64,000 nt of DNA from Lentisphaera profundi (GTDB lineage: Bacteria; Verrucomicrobiota; Lentisphaeria; Lentisphaerales; Lentisphaeraceae): positions 124,001 through 188,000 of the forward strand of contig NZ_CP117812.1 of assembly GCF_028728065.1 (NCBI RefSeq), given 5' to 3'. The notes under the pieces are model-generated. The model was not told the DNA's origin and ran no database searches. It saw only the letters and a list, made by a program, of their open reading frames with translations. This document shows positions 44,657 to 54,406 of this stretch, one piece after another; within the stretch, counting starts at the first letter, position 1; the number at the start of each line of letters is the position of its first letter. Position numbers and translations under genes: made by a program.

Positions 44657-47600
44657 TTTTCTGTTAGCCCCTGTAAATAATTCCAGATATCATCGAATTG
44701 CTTTTTAGCATCGCCTGAGTGAATGTCTTTCAAAAAGGTGGTCTTGTTATCATTACTAAAACGCGTCATGGGAGTAGATTTCACCAAGCGCTGAGGATTG
44801 AGCATCCAGCGCAGGTAATAATTATAGCGCAAGCGTTGAGCCGAGTATTTGAGATCGACACCTGGGGCACCGAAGGGAGCAATAGCCTTGGTGGAACCGA
44901 CATCGTGACAAACGATACAGGAAAAGCCGCCATTCATACCCAGAAGTTTGAGTCCGAATTTTGATTCGGGAATTTCAGTTTGGGGCTCTAGGTCTGAGAA
45001 GCCATGCTCATGAGCAAGGCCCTCGGCAAGTGCATCGGCGCGAGATTTAAAAGCGGGCATGCGGGCTTTCATCCAAGGACGCATTTTCGTGCTTTCACCT
45101 TTGAAGATATCTTTTAAATGCGAAGGCTTGAGTTTTTCACCAATGAAAGAAATATGTGGTGGCAAATCTTTGGGATCGAGGTGAGGAGATTTCCACTGAC
45201 TCGGGGAATCATCACGACCATGACAATGGAGGCAATTTAATTGCTGGACTTGATCTTGGGCAAATTCGATTGATGAGTGACGATTGAGTGAACGACCATC
45301 ACTGGCGAGGAAATTATGAAGAGCTTGAGTTTCACTAGTACTGAGTGCGAACTGTTGATTCGGGTGAGCTTTTTCAAAATCCAACTCTGTGGAGAAAAGA
45401 GTTGTTCCTGAGTGATCAGCCGCGTTATTATGGCATTTACTACAAGCGAACTTTTCATAGGCGAGTTTACCCTTGGCAGCATCACCCTGGATTTGTGGGA
45501 TCACCTTGTGTGAAGCCTGACTACGTAAATAGCTTGCAAGCGAAGTGGCTTCTTCTGAGCTGAGATTAAAGTCAGGCATCGTTCCCGCAGGCTTATATTT
45601 ACCTGGTTCGATTAGGTAATCACGCAGTGAATTCGGAGCAAACTTTTGATCAACATAAAATAATGAGATTTGATTGGCTTCGACCTCTTGCTTGAAGTCA
45701 TGGCAGGAAGCACAGCCGAGATCAGCAAAAAGCTCCTGTCCATGATCACTACTTGTTTGATAGCTTGGCGCTGAAGTCACCGTGGGACTTGGTTTAGGAC
45801 TCAAATAAGCCGCTATATCCGCAGCCGTTTGCGTCGCTTCGCTTTCGCTTAGTTGAGAAAGTAGATGAGGCATGGTGCTCGAGGGCTTGAGTTTGTGGGG
45901 ATTACTAATCCATAAACGCATCCAGTCGGCTTTGAGATGTGAAATTGAGCTTTCAAACTGAGGAGGGGCAAGTTTTAGTCGAGTCATTTTTAAGCTATTA
46001 ATGGTGGTGGAACTATGGCACTGAATACAGTTGTTTTCAGCAAAGATTTGACGTCCGGTACGAAGCTGCTGAGCGGTTTTTAAAGCCGTGTTTTTGGCAG
46101 CTTCATAAACAAGTGAGCTAGGAGGAATCGGCTCAAGAGGCCAGTCATCAGATTTCCAGAGCAGGCGTAGCTGAGAATCACCTTCAGAGGGAGATTTATA
46201 TTGTAAAAGAACTTTATTTAAGCCTTTATTTAAAGTGGCAGGATAAGACTTATTTGGATCAATGGGCAGATAATCAGCAAGAGTAATGCCATTGATGCTG
46301 AGTTTCACTTCGCCTTTGCCGACGAGTTTGAATTCCACGGATTTATTTTGATCCACTTTTATATAGCCATCGAAATGAGCTTCGAACGGGCCGTGATCAA
46401 GGAAGGGAGTGATATCGCTTTTTTCTTTGACATAGAGGGCTAGCAGTCGCTGAATGCGGAGATCAGTAGTTTTTTGTCCGAGGTGCTTAAATTTGACGAG
46501 AATACCTGCTTGTTCGTCTAGCAGTTGTTGAGTCTTTTGCGCTTTGCCAGGAGTTCCACTCCAAGTGCCAAGCTGGTGGATAGTATTGTAGATCTCATGC
46601 TTGACTTCTTGGCCTTGGCTATCGTTTAGCTTAAAGGCAATTTTCATTTGCATCACGGGTGCAATAGCGGGGATCTCGAGGAAGACCGATTTCTTGTCGT
46701 CTGAGATTGAAATGGATTTAATTTTGACTTGATCCTGACCTTGAGCTTGCTCGAGAAGAGTTTCGAGTGCGGCTTTTCTCTTATCTTCACTTGTGAATTC
46801 TTGCTGATTGAATTGAGTGAGGAGGTCTTCATCTAGTGGAAGCCATGAAGATTCAAAATTCCAAGGCTTTTTATTGGGCACACGGTAGTGCTTGGAACCA
46901 TATTTTTCTGAGACTTGGTAAACCCATTGTTCAATGGCGTAATTCCCTGAATCGAGTGCGGAAACTTCGTCGAGTGCTTGAGAAAACGTGAGACGTAAAC
47001 CATTTTTTCCCGCAGCTAAAGCAATGGGACGACAAAGAGCTTTTTGCGTATAGCGCATACGATACAAACCGCCGTCTTTAACGCCATTAGTTTGCCAACC
47101 CTTGAGGCCACATACGTAGAGTGCTTGATCGTGCTTATTAAAACGAGCGCGCATGATGCCGGCATCGAAACCACCCGCGGGATCAAAAGCGACCACGCCG
47201 CCTTGGATTTTGCCATTGACTTCTTCTTTGAGTACGTGAAAGACTTTGGCTTTGCCATAGGAAAGATGAATCAATTCACCTCCATAAGGACCCCAGCTGC
47301 CTTTGGGAATCCAGGCTTGGCCACCCGCTGAGTTATCGACACTATGGGGAATATAGCAGATAACTTGATCGCGTTTTTTGGGAGAGATCTTTGCTTGTGC
47401 AGTGGGGATGACGCCATAAAATCCGCCTTCACTTATCCAGTTAATGGGAGTCGCAGGAACCCAGTTCCCTTCGTTATCAGAAACGGTAATTTGTCCACTG
47501 GAGCTCATACCCATGCCATTTGGAGCACGAAAACCGGTAGCAATGACATCTAATTTTTTGCCGTCAGGCGAGACTCGCATGAGCGAGCCATGATGTTTTG

Positions 47601-49482
47601 TTAAAGTATCAAAACCTTCACCACCTGCTTTTACGGGAGCGCCTTTGACGAAGTAAAGATTTTTTTGTGGATCTTGATGCAGTTCAAAACTAAATTCGTG
47701 GAAGTTGGTCGAGATTTTGACATCGTTATTGAAGCATTCGTAGAAATCTGCTTCACCATCCTTGTTGATATCATGGAGGCGCGTGATTTGATCTCGTCCT
47801 TGGACGTAAACGAGGCCATCAATGACTTTAATACCGAGGGGATGGAAGAGTCCCGTGGCATAACGAGTCCAAATAATATTATCCAGTTTTTCGTTGAGGT
47901 TTTTGGCAATCCAGATATCACCACTCCAAGTAGATAGGGCGAGGCTTTTGCCATCGTCAAAGAAATCGAAAGCGGCGGGGCGCATCCAAGATTGCCAAGG
48001 GTTCTCTACGGGCAAGGTAATTTCGTCTACCGCAAAAGTTTGCGTGCTATCTTTATTGATCAGCCCTTGAGTACTAATGCTCTGATCCCAGCGTTTTTCT
48101 CCACCGAGAGTCATTTTTTCAAAGTCGCTAGCTTGCTTGAGAATAGATTTCTCGAGCTGTGTTTTGAATGGCTCATGCTCACTAGAAAGCGAGAACATGA
48201 TTTTATAGTTGAGCGCGGTGTGAGCAGGGAGCGAGACAAGTAGGGCATAGCGACCGGAATCGAGTTTGACGCTGCTGAGTTTGACTGTACTTGAAGCTTT
48301 GATACCGACGAGCAAAGTTTGATCATCTGCGGTGATGGTGGCAATTGAACCCTTGATTTGAGCCGGTAAAATACTCTCTAATAAGACTTGGCGGTAAGGC
48401 TGCTTTAAGGCAGTGACTTGCATATCGCGAACAAAGGTTTGGCTCAAGTCAGATATTTTTTCAGTGGAAGGCAGGTCAAAAACGGCACTGCCATTTAAAT
48501 CATAAGTAAGTAGAGTTTGCTGACCGAAGGCATAGAAGCCTTTAAAACGAGCCCATGCTTGGGGCAGAGGGCCACTAGCTTGATCTCGTGGGTCAAAGGC
48601 AAGTTTTTGATTTGCGGGAATCCATCCAGGAATGACCGAAGTCCCGAAAGCTTGATCACCGGAAATTTCGGGATAGCTACCATGAGAACCATCATAGACC
48701 GTTCCGCGAAATTTCATCAGACCATAGGACCAAGCGGCGGAATAACGCAATAATTCGGTATCAAAAAGCATGCCAGAAGTGTAGGGGTCCTCGAGGTATT
48801 CTTTGGTGCTCCAGTCAGCTTCGAAATCATCAAATTTTTTGCCTCCACAATTGATTTTTTTAGTAAAGTCTTTGCCGACAATACTAATGCCGGCAATTGC
48901 GGGGGTAGAGCGCGTCGATTTTTGGACGAAGTCGAGTTTGATGTGGCCATCGGGGCAAGCAATATTTTTATAAACTAAATCCAAGGGTATTTCAAAGCCT
49001 GCACGAGCCAATACATCGAAGTCTGTTTCCATGACTTGATCCTGTAGCTTAATATCAAAAACGCGCTCACCAGAGGCTTTGCGCTTAATTTCGGCAAAAT
49101 GTAAAGTGATCGCGTACTCACCTTTGGGCACAGTGATTAAATAACCCACAGAACGTTCGCGTTGGTATTTATAGAGTGGCGGTAAATCGGGGTTCGTTAA
49201 TTTACGTGAGGCACGAATCGCACGGCCCTTACCGACGGGGGTGCCGGTGGCGGGAAAAATCTTATTATCCAAACGTATAACAAGTCCCTTTTTAGTGACA
49301 TTGCCCTCAGGGTAAGGGGCGTCAATGGAACTTGAAATAAGGGGCCCATAATTCATTTCGAGGTGTTTATTGTCGAGCGCAAAAAGTGAGCCCCCAAGTA
49401 AAAGTAATAGGGCGAGAATAGTAAAGGAAAAGAAGCCTTTTTTTACGTAGGAGTCGCATGGGTTAGAGTGATGAGATTTCAT
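44653..49482 (-). CDS. giant secreted pentaheme cytochrome with malectin-like, propeller and PA14-like domains
   Basis: 1609 residues. After the signal peptide (FTILALLLLLGGSLFAL) come a malectin-like carbohydrate-binding domain (about 55-210; PKGEYAITLHFAEIKRKASG), a domain around FRGTVYDGSHGSYP, and a glucose-dehydrogenase-like propeller (about 490-850; DINKDGEADFYECFNND, TGFRAPNGMGMSSSGQ). A PA14-like region (about 1030-1160) and then five heme motifs follow: CIQCH, CASCH, CSKCH, CLHCH and CIVCH. It probably oxidises a bound sugar and passes electrons through the hemes. Overlaps of four bases with both neighbouring glycosyltransferase genes make it the centre of one operon. A 71-bp fragment of it recurs at 4921-4991. 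Confidence 0.85.
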   Translation of the reverse strand: MKSHHSNPCDSYVKKGFFSFTILALLLLLGGSLFALDNKHLEMNYGPLISSSIDAPYPEGNVTKKGLVIRLDNKIFPATGTPVGKGRAIRASRKLTNPDLPPLYKYQRERSVGYLITVPKGEYAITLHFAEIKRKASGERVFDIKLQDQVMETDFDVLARAGFEIPLDLVYKNIACPDGHIKLDFVQKSTRSTPAIAGISIVGKDFTKKINCGGKKFDDFEADWSTKEYLEDPYTSGMLFDTELLRYSAAWSYGLMKFRGTVYDGSHGSYPEISGDQAFGTSVIPGWIPANQKLAFDPRDQASGPLPQAWARFKGFYAFGQQTLLTYDLNGSAVFDLPSTEKISDLSQTFVRDMQVTALKQPYRQVLLESILPAQIKGSIATITADDQTLLVGIKASSTVKLSSVKLDSGRYALLVSLPAHTALNYKIMFSLSSEHEPFKTQLEKSILKQASDFEKMTLGGEKRWDQSISTQGLINKDSTQTFAVDEITLPVENPWQSWMRPAAFDFFDDGKSLALSTWSGDIWIAKNLNEKLDNIIWTRYATGLFHPLGIKVIDGLVYVQGRDQITRLHDINKDGEADFYECFNNDVKISTNFHEFSFELHQDPQKNLYFVKGAPVKAGGEGFDTLTKHHGSLMRVSPDGKKLDVIATGFRAPNGMGMSSSGQITVSDNEGNWVPATPINWISEGGFYGVIPTAQAKISPKKRDQVICYIPHSVDNSAGGQAWIPKGSWGPYGGELIHLSYGKAKVFHVLKEEVNGKIQGGVVAFDPAGGFDAGIMRARFNKHDQALYVCGLKGWQTNGVKDGGLYRMRYTQKALCRPIALAAGKNGLRLTFSQALDEVSALDSGNYAIEQWVYQVSEKYGSKHYRVPNKKPWNFESSWLPLDEDLLTQFNQQEFTSEDKRKAALETLLEQAQGQDQVKIKSISISDDKKSVFLEIPAIAPVMQMKIAFKLNDSQGQEVKHEIYNTIHQLGTWSGTPGKAQKTQQLLDEQAGILVKFKHLGQKTTDLRIQRLLALYVKEKSDITPFLDHGPFEAHFDGYIKVDQNKSVEFKLVGKGEVKLSINGITLADYLPIDPNKSYPATLNKGLNKVLLQYKSPSEGDSQLRLLWKSDDWPLEPIPPSSLVYEAAKNTALKTAQQLRTGRQIFAENNCIQCHSSTTINSLKMTRLKLAPPQFESSISHLKADWMRLWISNPHKLKPSSTMPHLLSQLSESEATQTAADIAAYLSPKPSPTVTSAPSYQTSSDHGQELFADLGCASCHDFKQEVEANQISLFYVDQKFAPNSLRDYLIEPGKYKPAGTMPDFNLSSEEATSLASYLRSQASHKVIPQIQGDAAKGKLAYEKFACSKCHNNAADHSGTTLFSTELDFEKAHPNQQFALSTSETQALHNFLASDGRSLNRHSSIEFAQDQVQQLNCLHCHGRDDSPSQWKSPHLDPKDLPPHISFIGEKLKPSHLKDIFKGESTKMRPWMKARMPAFKSRADALAEGLAHEHGFSDLEPQTEIPESKFGLKLLGMNGGFSCIVCHDVGSTKAIAPFGAPGVDLKYSAQRLRYNYYLRWMLNPQRLVKSTPMTRFSNDNKTTFLKDIHSGDAKKQFDDIWNYLQGLTEK

Positions 49483-51134
49483 AGATGAGGTCCGAGATTT
49501 TCACGTTGTTTGAGTAATTGCTGCCACAGGTCATTTCGGCAAGCTAAATTGAGGTGAGTGGCCGTTCTGAGTCCATAGAGGCTAGACGTATGAGTAGAAG
49601 CTAGCTCATCGCTTAAGGCTTGGTTCTCAGTGGAATAAATGATAATGGGCAGCTCGCTTAGTTGAGTAGATGGTCGTGAATGATCCCAGTAAGCTACCTT
49701 ATTATATTTTCTTAAGTACCAAGGCAGGGGCCAGTAATCATGAGTGATAAAATGTATAGGTAAATTATAATTTAAATCGGAAGAAAAGGCAATGTCATCG
49801 ACTTGTTGATTGAGGTCTTCGATATTAAAAACAGGGTGGGCATAAGCATAGGGGTTTTTTGTGGATATGAGATCACTTAATAAAATATTTTGCCTGATGA
49901 GATCAATCGAACACAAAGCAAGGAGCGAAAATATGATGACTTGGGATTTTACAGAGCTAAATTTGACGAGCAAAACTTTTATGGCATAGGCGGCAAGGAA
50001 GTATAAACCCAATAAAATGGAAAGCACACACCAAGGGGTTTTATAGGGGATGAGGCTATAAATCAAGAAGATTGAAAGAGTATAAATAAGACAGAATAAG
50101 GAGAGTGGGGAATCTTCTTTTTTGAGAAGAATAAAAAGGCTGCCTAAAAGTGCGAGTGCGCAAAGAAATAGCTCGTTTATGGGGCGACTCGGCTGATTAC
50201 GCCAGATTGACTTAATGATCTTTTGCGGTGAACGGCTGCGCTGATTAATATCAGTTTCAGCTAATTCATTAAAAGACTTAGTCCACGAACCAATGAGTAA
50301 GTATGCGTAGTAGTTAAATGGTTTTGTATGGGCAGCACCTGCGGTGGTGTTTTTGGGTAAATCACTTGAGCCAAGACCGCGCTGGATATGAGTGCTTATC
50401 GCCTTGAATGGCTCGATGACTCCTTTGGGATTTGAGCCAAAAGAAGAGTAAAAAAGTGTATAAACAAAGATCATTGCAAGAGCGGCGTAAATCAGGTTTC
50501 TCTGTTGTTCCTTGATTTTTTTCAGGGGGATTTTGCTTTTAAATTGGAAGAAGAATAAGGCGATGCCAAAAGCCATGAAAACAAAAACGGAAGTTTCTTT
50601 AGTGGCAATCATGAGACCAATGGCTAAGCCGATGCCAATGGTATAAAGCCGTGAATTCTTTTGATTTTTTTGGATGAGGCTTTGTCTGAAATGCCAAGCG
50701 CAAGCGAAAAAAGCGAGGGTGAAGCAAATGAGTAAGCTCTCTTGGATAAAATACGTGCTATAAAATACATTGGCGGGTGAGATCGCCATGAAAAAGGCGA
50801 GGGCCAAAGTGGGGATAGATCCGAGGGCATCTTTAAATGCGAGGCAGAGTAAAATACTTAACAAGGAGAAGATTGTGGTGAGTAGGCGGTAATCAGATTT
50901 GTCGAGCTCGCGGTAATCTTTTCCCGAAAGCCATGCGAGGGGACGCATCGCGTAATAGAGCGTGGGGCCATGGTAATCCCGTGCATCATAAATCGGAATA
51001 GATTTTTCGTGGAGTAATTGAAAGCGGTAAGCCTGATTCGCTTCATCACCATGCATTGGGCGAACATCTATATTATGAACTCGGCTAAAAATAGCTAAGC
51101 AGAAGATGGCAATGAAGATGATTTTAAAATACAT
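49479..51134 (-). CDS. Agl23/GT39-like polytopic membrane protein
   Basis: 551 residues with about ten membrane segments. The N-terminal loop MHGDEANQAYRFQLL carries an acidic DE pair typical of GT-C transferases such as GT39/ArnT. The next motif, ARDYHGPTLYYAMRPLAWLSG, is the hallmark of the family annotated as flippase-associated protein Agl23 (TIGR03663). These enzymes use polyprenyl-phosphate sugars to glycosylate acceptors outside the membrane. It is first in the operon and overlaps the pentaheme gene by four bases; the DPM1-like gene two positions on would supply its donor. Its acceptor could be the cytochrome itself (inference). Confidence 0.8.
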   Translation of the reverse strand: MYFKIIFIAIFCLAIFSRVHNIDVRPMHGDEANQAYRFQLLHEKSIPIYDARDYHGPTLYYAMRPLAWLSGKDYRELDKSDYRLLTTIFSLLSILLCLAFKDALGSIPTLALAFFMAISPANVFYSTYFIQESLLICFTLAFFACAWHFRQSLIQKNQKNSRLYTIGIGLAIGLMIATKETSVFVFMAFGIALFFFQFKSKIPLKKIKEQQRNLIYAALAMIFVYTLFYSSFGSNPKGVIEPFKAISTHIQRGLGSSDLPKNTTAGAAHTKPFNYYAYLLIGSWTKSFNELAETDINQRSRSPQKIIKSIWRNQPSRPINELFLCALALLGSLFILLKKEDSPLSLFCLIYTLSIFLIYSLIPYKTPWCVLSILLGLYFLAAYAIKVLLVKFSSVKSQVIIFSLLALCSIDLIRQNILLSDLISTKNPYAYAHPVFNIEDLNQQVDDIAFSSDLNYNLPIHFITHDYWPLPWYLRKYNKVAYWDHSRPSTQLSELPIIIYSTENQALSDELASTHTSSLYGLRTATHLNLACRNDLWQQLLKQRENLGPHL

Positions 51135-51272
51135 AGTGGGAAGCGTGGGCTATATGATTAAAATTTATTATTAGCGAAGCTAGTAAGATCGCGGAGGCAT
51201 TCCGCCCGCCAGCGGCATACATTGTTTTAATATATAGGGAGTTTGTCCCTGACCCTACTCAAGCTGCTGTCG

Positions 51273-51299
51273 TACGGGCAAAAAAGCTTATTGCCCGTA
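51273..51299 (-). terminator. hairpin after the DUF1080 operon
   Basis: TACGGGCAA and TTGCCCGTA form a perfect 9-bp stem with a 9-base loop, 12 bases beyond the stop codon of the HEAT-repeat gene, the last gene of the operon. There is no U-run after it on the minus strand, so it may work with Rho or only protect the mRNA end. The following 140 bases to the next gene show further GC-rich inverted repeats. Confidence 0.4.
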
Positions 51300-51310
51300 G
51301 GAGATGAAGT

Positions 51311-53125
51311 TTATCTACGTTTCTTTTTCTTGCTCGGAGTACTTAGTTTTTTGAGCAAGTCATCCACTTTCTGAGTTTCAGTAGCAGGAGCCTTCAGCTT
51401 CAATTGCTGCAAGAAATCAATTTTAAGCTCATTGTTCGCAGTAGAGTTTACGACTAGCGTAAGTGCAGCACGCGTTGCGAGGATCGCAATTTTCGAGTCT
51501 TTATCTTGGCAGGCTTGCAGCAGTAGTTTTCCGGCATCAAGGCTTGTCATGGAGCCCAATGATTTGACGCAAGCACTACGTAAATCAATATTCTCGTTTT
51601 TTAGATAGGGAGCTAAGAGTGCTAGAGTTTTGCTATTATCGCATTGACCTAAAGCCGTAATGAGTGAGGCCTCACTCTGCTTGAGAGCGAGTCTTTTTTG
51701 CACAAGGGCAATATTATTATCATCGAGTTTTAGATCAGTCGCCAAGGCATTGATCAAATAACGTTGCTCGCTTCTAGAGGCTGTTTTAATGAGGTCGAGA
51801 ATTTGATTTGTATCATCCTGGACAACGTTTTTTAATTCTTTAATAGCACTAATACGGAGTTTTTTATCTTTCGATGCAATAGCGTCAAAAAAGAAGACTG
51901 CACTTGCGGTATCGCGGCGCTCACTAAAAATAGTGATTAAGTCGACCTTACTGGCATCACTTGGGGCCAGCTTCCAGGCATCGTGTAAGTTTTTTGATAT
52001 GGAGATATTTAAGCTTACAATGGTCGAGATCAAGGTTTTATTTTTTGGAGAGGCAAATAATCTGTTCAAGAGCGGACGTATCATTTGTTCAGCAGGTAAC
52101 TTTGAGACAAGGGCTAAAGCTTGCTTCTGGAGAAAGCTGTCTTGAGAGTTAAGTGACTGAGCAATAAGAGGACTGAGTTCCGTACTCGTCGGATAGCGCT
52201 TATAGATGAGGTACAATAAAGCGGCGTTCGGAGAATCTTGGAAGCGCTTCAGTAAAGCGTCTTTTTGAAGACTTTGATCTTGACTGACTAAGAGCAGGTT
52301 AGCGGCGCCATAAGCACGACGGATACTGGGCTTATTGAGATCAGAGAGCAGTACGCTTTCTTGCTTTTGACCAAGGTCCAAGAGCACGCTCTGTGCCTGA
52401 AGATAAAAAGCGACTTCGTCTGGTTTGATTATTTGCATGACTTTCTTTGTTAAAATAACCCCTTTAGAAGCTGAGATATTTTGCGCGAGAAGCAAAGTTA
52501 ACTTGAGGTTACGTGAACGCAAATACCCCTTCTCAGCAATACTGCCAAGCAGTTTCCCTGCACTGGCTTCATGACCACAGTTCGCTAAAGCTTCAAAACT
52601 ACTTTGCTGTGTTTTGGGGTTCGCTGAAAGCTTCATGATCAGCGCTAAAGTTTTTTGATCCTGAATTTTGAGATTGGAACAAAGTTTAATGAGATGAACA
52701 ACGGTTTCTGCAGTAGCTTTGGGAAGTGCGGCAATCGCAACAGCAGAAACTTGTTTATGATTGTCAGCGCTCAAATCAGAAAGAGTCGCTAAAGCAGTGG
52801 AGGCCTTGCCAACAACTTCTTTATCCTTTAACAAAGCAGCAAGCTGCGGAATATTTTTTTGCTGGCCGCAAATCTGCAGTGCTGTCAGCATATAATTTCT
52901 TAACTGAGTAGAGTTTTTAGCATCGAGGCCAAGAGCTATAGCCTGATAATGTGCTGCTTGCTCAGCAGCGTTTAACTTATCGAAATTATAAGAACGCATA
53001 TTAAAGCTTGTTTGAGCTTTGACATCGTACATGTTTTTGCTGAGGTCTTGATACAGTTCTTGACTCGACTGAGCGATCGTAAGTGTACTTGTTATAAACA
53101 AGCTAATAAATAAAAGTTTTTTCAT
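51311..53125 (-). CDS. secreted HEAT-repeat protein
   Basis: 604 residues. A signal peptide (LLFISLFITSTLTIAQ) precedes an all-helical solenoid of HEAT-like repeats (ALATLSDLSADNHKQVSAVAIAAL, SFEALANCGHEASAGKLLGSIA, NIDLRSACVKSLGSM, DSKIAILATRAAL). It ends in a basic tail (TPSKKKKRR). HEAT repeats bind proteins; in PVC bacteria they are often fused to cytochrome-propeller proteins, as in the gene at 28352. Here the domain is free and is the last gene of the sugar-oxidation operon, 12 bases after a Gfo/Idh/MocA gene. It may act as a scaffold for the operon's exported oxidoreductase. No enzyme motif was found. Confidence 0.75.
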   Translation of the reverse strand: MKKLLFISLFITSTLTIAQSSQELYQDLSKNMYDVKAQTSFNMRSYNFDKLNAAEQAAHYQAIALGLDAKNSTQLRNYMLTALQICGQQKNIPQLAALLKDKEVVGKASTALATLSDLSADNHKQVSAVAIAALPKATAETVVHLIKLCSNLKIQDQKTLALIMKLSANPKTQQSSFEALANCGHEASAGKLLGSIAEKGYLRSRNLKLTLLLAQNISASKGVILTKKVMQIIKPDEVAFYLQAQSVLLDLGQKQESVLLSDLNKPSIRRAYGAANLLLVSQDQSLQKDALLKRFQDSPNAALLYLIYKRYPTSTELSPLIAQSLNSQDSFLQKQALALVSKLPAEQMIRPLLNRLFASPKNKTLISTIVSLNISISKNLHDAWKLAPSDASKVDLITIFSERRDTASAVFFFDAIASKDKKLRISAIKELKNVVQDDTNQILDLIKTASRSEQRYLINALATDLKLDDNNIALVQKRLALKQSEASLITALGQCDNSKTLALLAPYLKNENIDLRSACVKSLGSMTSLDAGKLLLQACQDKDSKIAILATRAALTLVVNSTANNELKIDFLQQLKLKAPATETQKVDDLLKKLSTPSKKKKRR

Positions 53126-53137
53126 CTGCTTATACCT

Positions 53138-54406
53138 TTAAATTAAGTTCCATGGCGCACGCATGGGCTGGTGAATGTATCTATTGGCGGCATCATCCTT
53201 GATAAAAACTTCTTTAATCGGATCATAGTGAAGAGTTCGATTAAGGCGAAGTCCGATTTTGGAGAGATTTACAAGCGTACAGGAACGATGTCCATTCACT
53301 TCATTGAGGGGGAACTTTTGACGATTTTTGACGTTTACATGGAAATCACTATTGAGATCTACTGGATCAGGAATCGCCGCAAGCTTACGATGGAAATCGG
53401 GGATATCTGACTGAAAACCACGATCGATTTTGCCTTTAGATCCTTGGATGTAGGGATCGTTTTTGAGTGAGCCATCACCATCAAGAACAATTTTACAGCC
53501 ATCCGCATAAGTTAACGTGACTCGTTTCCAGGGGCCAACAGCATCAGGGTGTTGATCATCGGTCATGACTTCAACTTTGATAGGACTTGTTTTATCTTTA
53601 CCGAGGAAGTGTTGAACGGGATCTAAATAATGCATTGCCATATCACCAAGGCCACCACCATCATAATCCCAGTAGCCACGAAAGTTAGGGCTTGTGCGGT
53701 CATGGGTAAAAGGTTTTAAAGGAGCAGGACCTAACCACATATCATAATCAGTATGGCCTGGTATCTCTTGTGCTTCTTGTAGAGGCTTGCCTTTCCAGTT
53801 ATGTTTCCATGCAAAGCCCTGACCACTGCCGACCGTTACTGTGAGCGGCCAGCCAAGCATGCCGCTATCAACAGCTTTTTTGACTTGTTTGACAGGTGCG
53901 CCCATGCCATAAAAATTACCGGTCATTCGGAACCAAGTATTGATGCGCAGAATGGTGCCATTGCGACGGCAGGCATCAACTAAGCGTTGTCCTTCGCCAA
54001 TAGTTCTTGTCATGGGTTTTTCGCACCAGACATCTTTACCCGCTTCTGCAGCTAAGATGGCCATAGTGCCATGCCAGTGGGGAGGAGTTACAACCGAGAT
54101 GATATCAATATCGGGACGCGCGAGCATATCTCTGAAATCAGCATAGCCATCGACGTGTTGCTTTTTGGCTTTAAATTTATTAATGCCTGCATTTAAGGAA
54201 CCTTGTTTGACATCGGATAAGGCGAGGACTCGTGATCCTCGATACCTCATATGGCCATTTCCCATGCCACCACAGCCAATGATACCGCGGGTAAGTTCGT
54301 TACTTGGAGCGGTGTAACCCTCTCCGCCGAGTAGGCGACGGGGAACGATTTGAAAAACACTAGCAGCTGTAGCCGCACTTAAGAGTTTACGACGGTTGAA
54401 TTTCAT
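53138..54406 (-). CDS. Gfo/Idh/MocA oxidoreductase, Tat-exported
   Basis: 422 residues. The N-terminus NRRKLLSAATAASVF is a twin-arginine-type signal, consistent with a cofactor-loaded export substrate. Then GIIGCGGMGNGHM is the dinucleotide loop and WCEKPMTRT the conserved EKP motif. WKHNWKGKPLQEAQEIPG and WDYDGGGLGDMAMHYLDPV are typical of the exported Gfo/Idh/MocA proteins of PVC and Bacteroidetes. Family members oxidise or isomerise sugars at C3 with bound NAD. Its start overlaps the end of the discoidin-like gene (ATGA). With the DUF1080 genes upstream it suggests periplasmic 3-keto-glycoside chemistry. Confidence 0.9.
   Translation of the reverse strand: MKFNRRKLLSAATAASVFQIVPRRLLGGEGYTAPSNELTRGIIGCGGMGNGHMRYRGSRVLALSDVKQGSLNAGINKFKAKKQHVDGYADFRDMLARPDIDIISVVTPPHWHGTMAILAAEAGKDVWCEKPMTRTIGEGQRLVDACRRNGTILRINTWFRMTGNFYGMGAPVKQVKKAVDSGMLGWPLTVTVGSGQGFAWKHNWKGKPLQEAQEIPGHTDYDMWLGPAPLKPFTHDRTSPNFRGYWDYDGGGLGDMAMHYLDPVQHFLGKDKTSPIKVEVMTDDQHPDAVGPWKRVTLTYADGCKIVLDGDGSLKNDPYIQGSKGKIDRGFQSDIPDFHRKLAAIPDPVDLNSDFHVNVKNRQKFPLNEVNGHRSCTLVNLSKIGLRLNRTLHYDPIKEVFIKDDAANRYIHQPMRAPWNLI

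Noticed and set aside
45237-48962. Many open frames of 60-110 codons on both strands inside the pentaheme gene
   Set aside because: They are shadows of a GC-richer real gene with complete domains and heme motifs.
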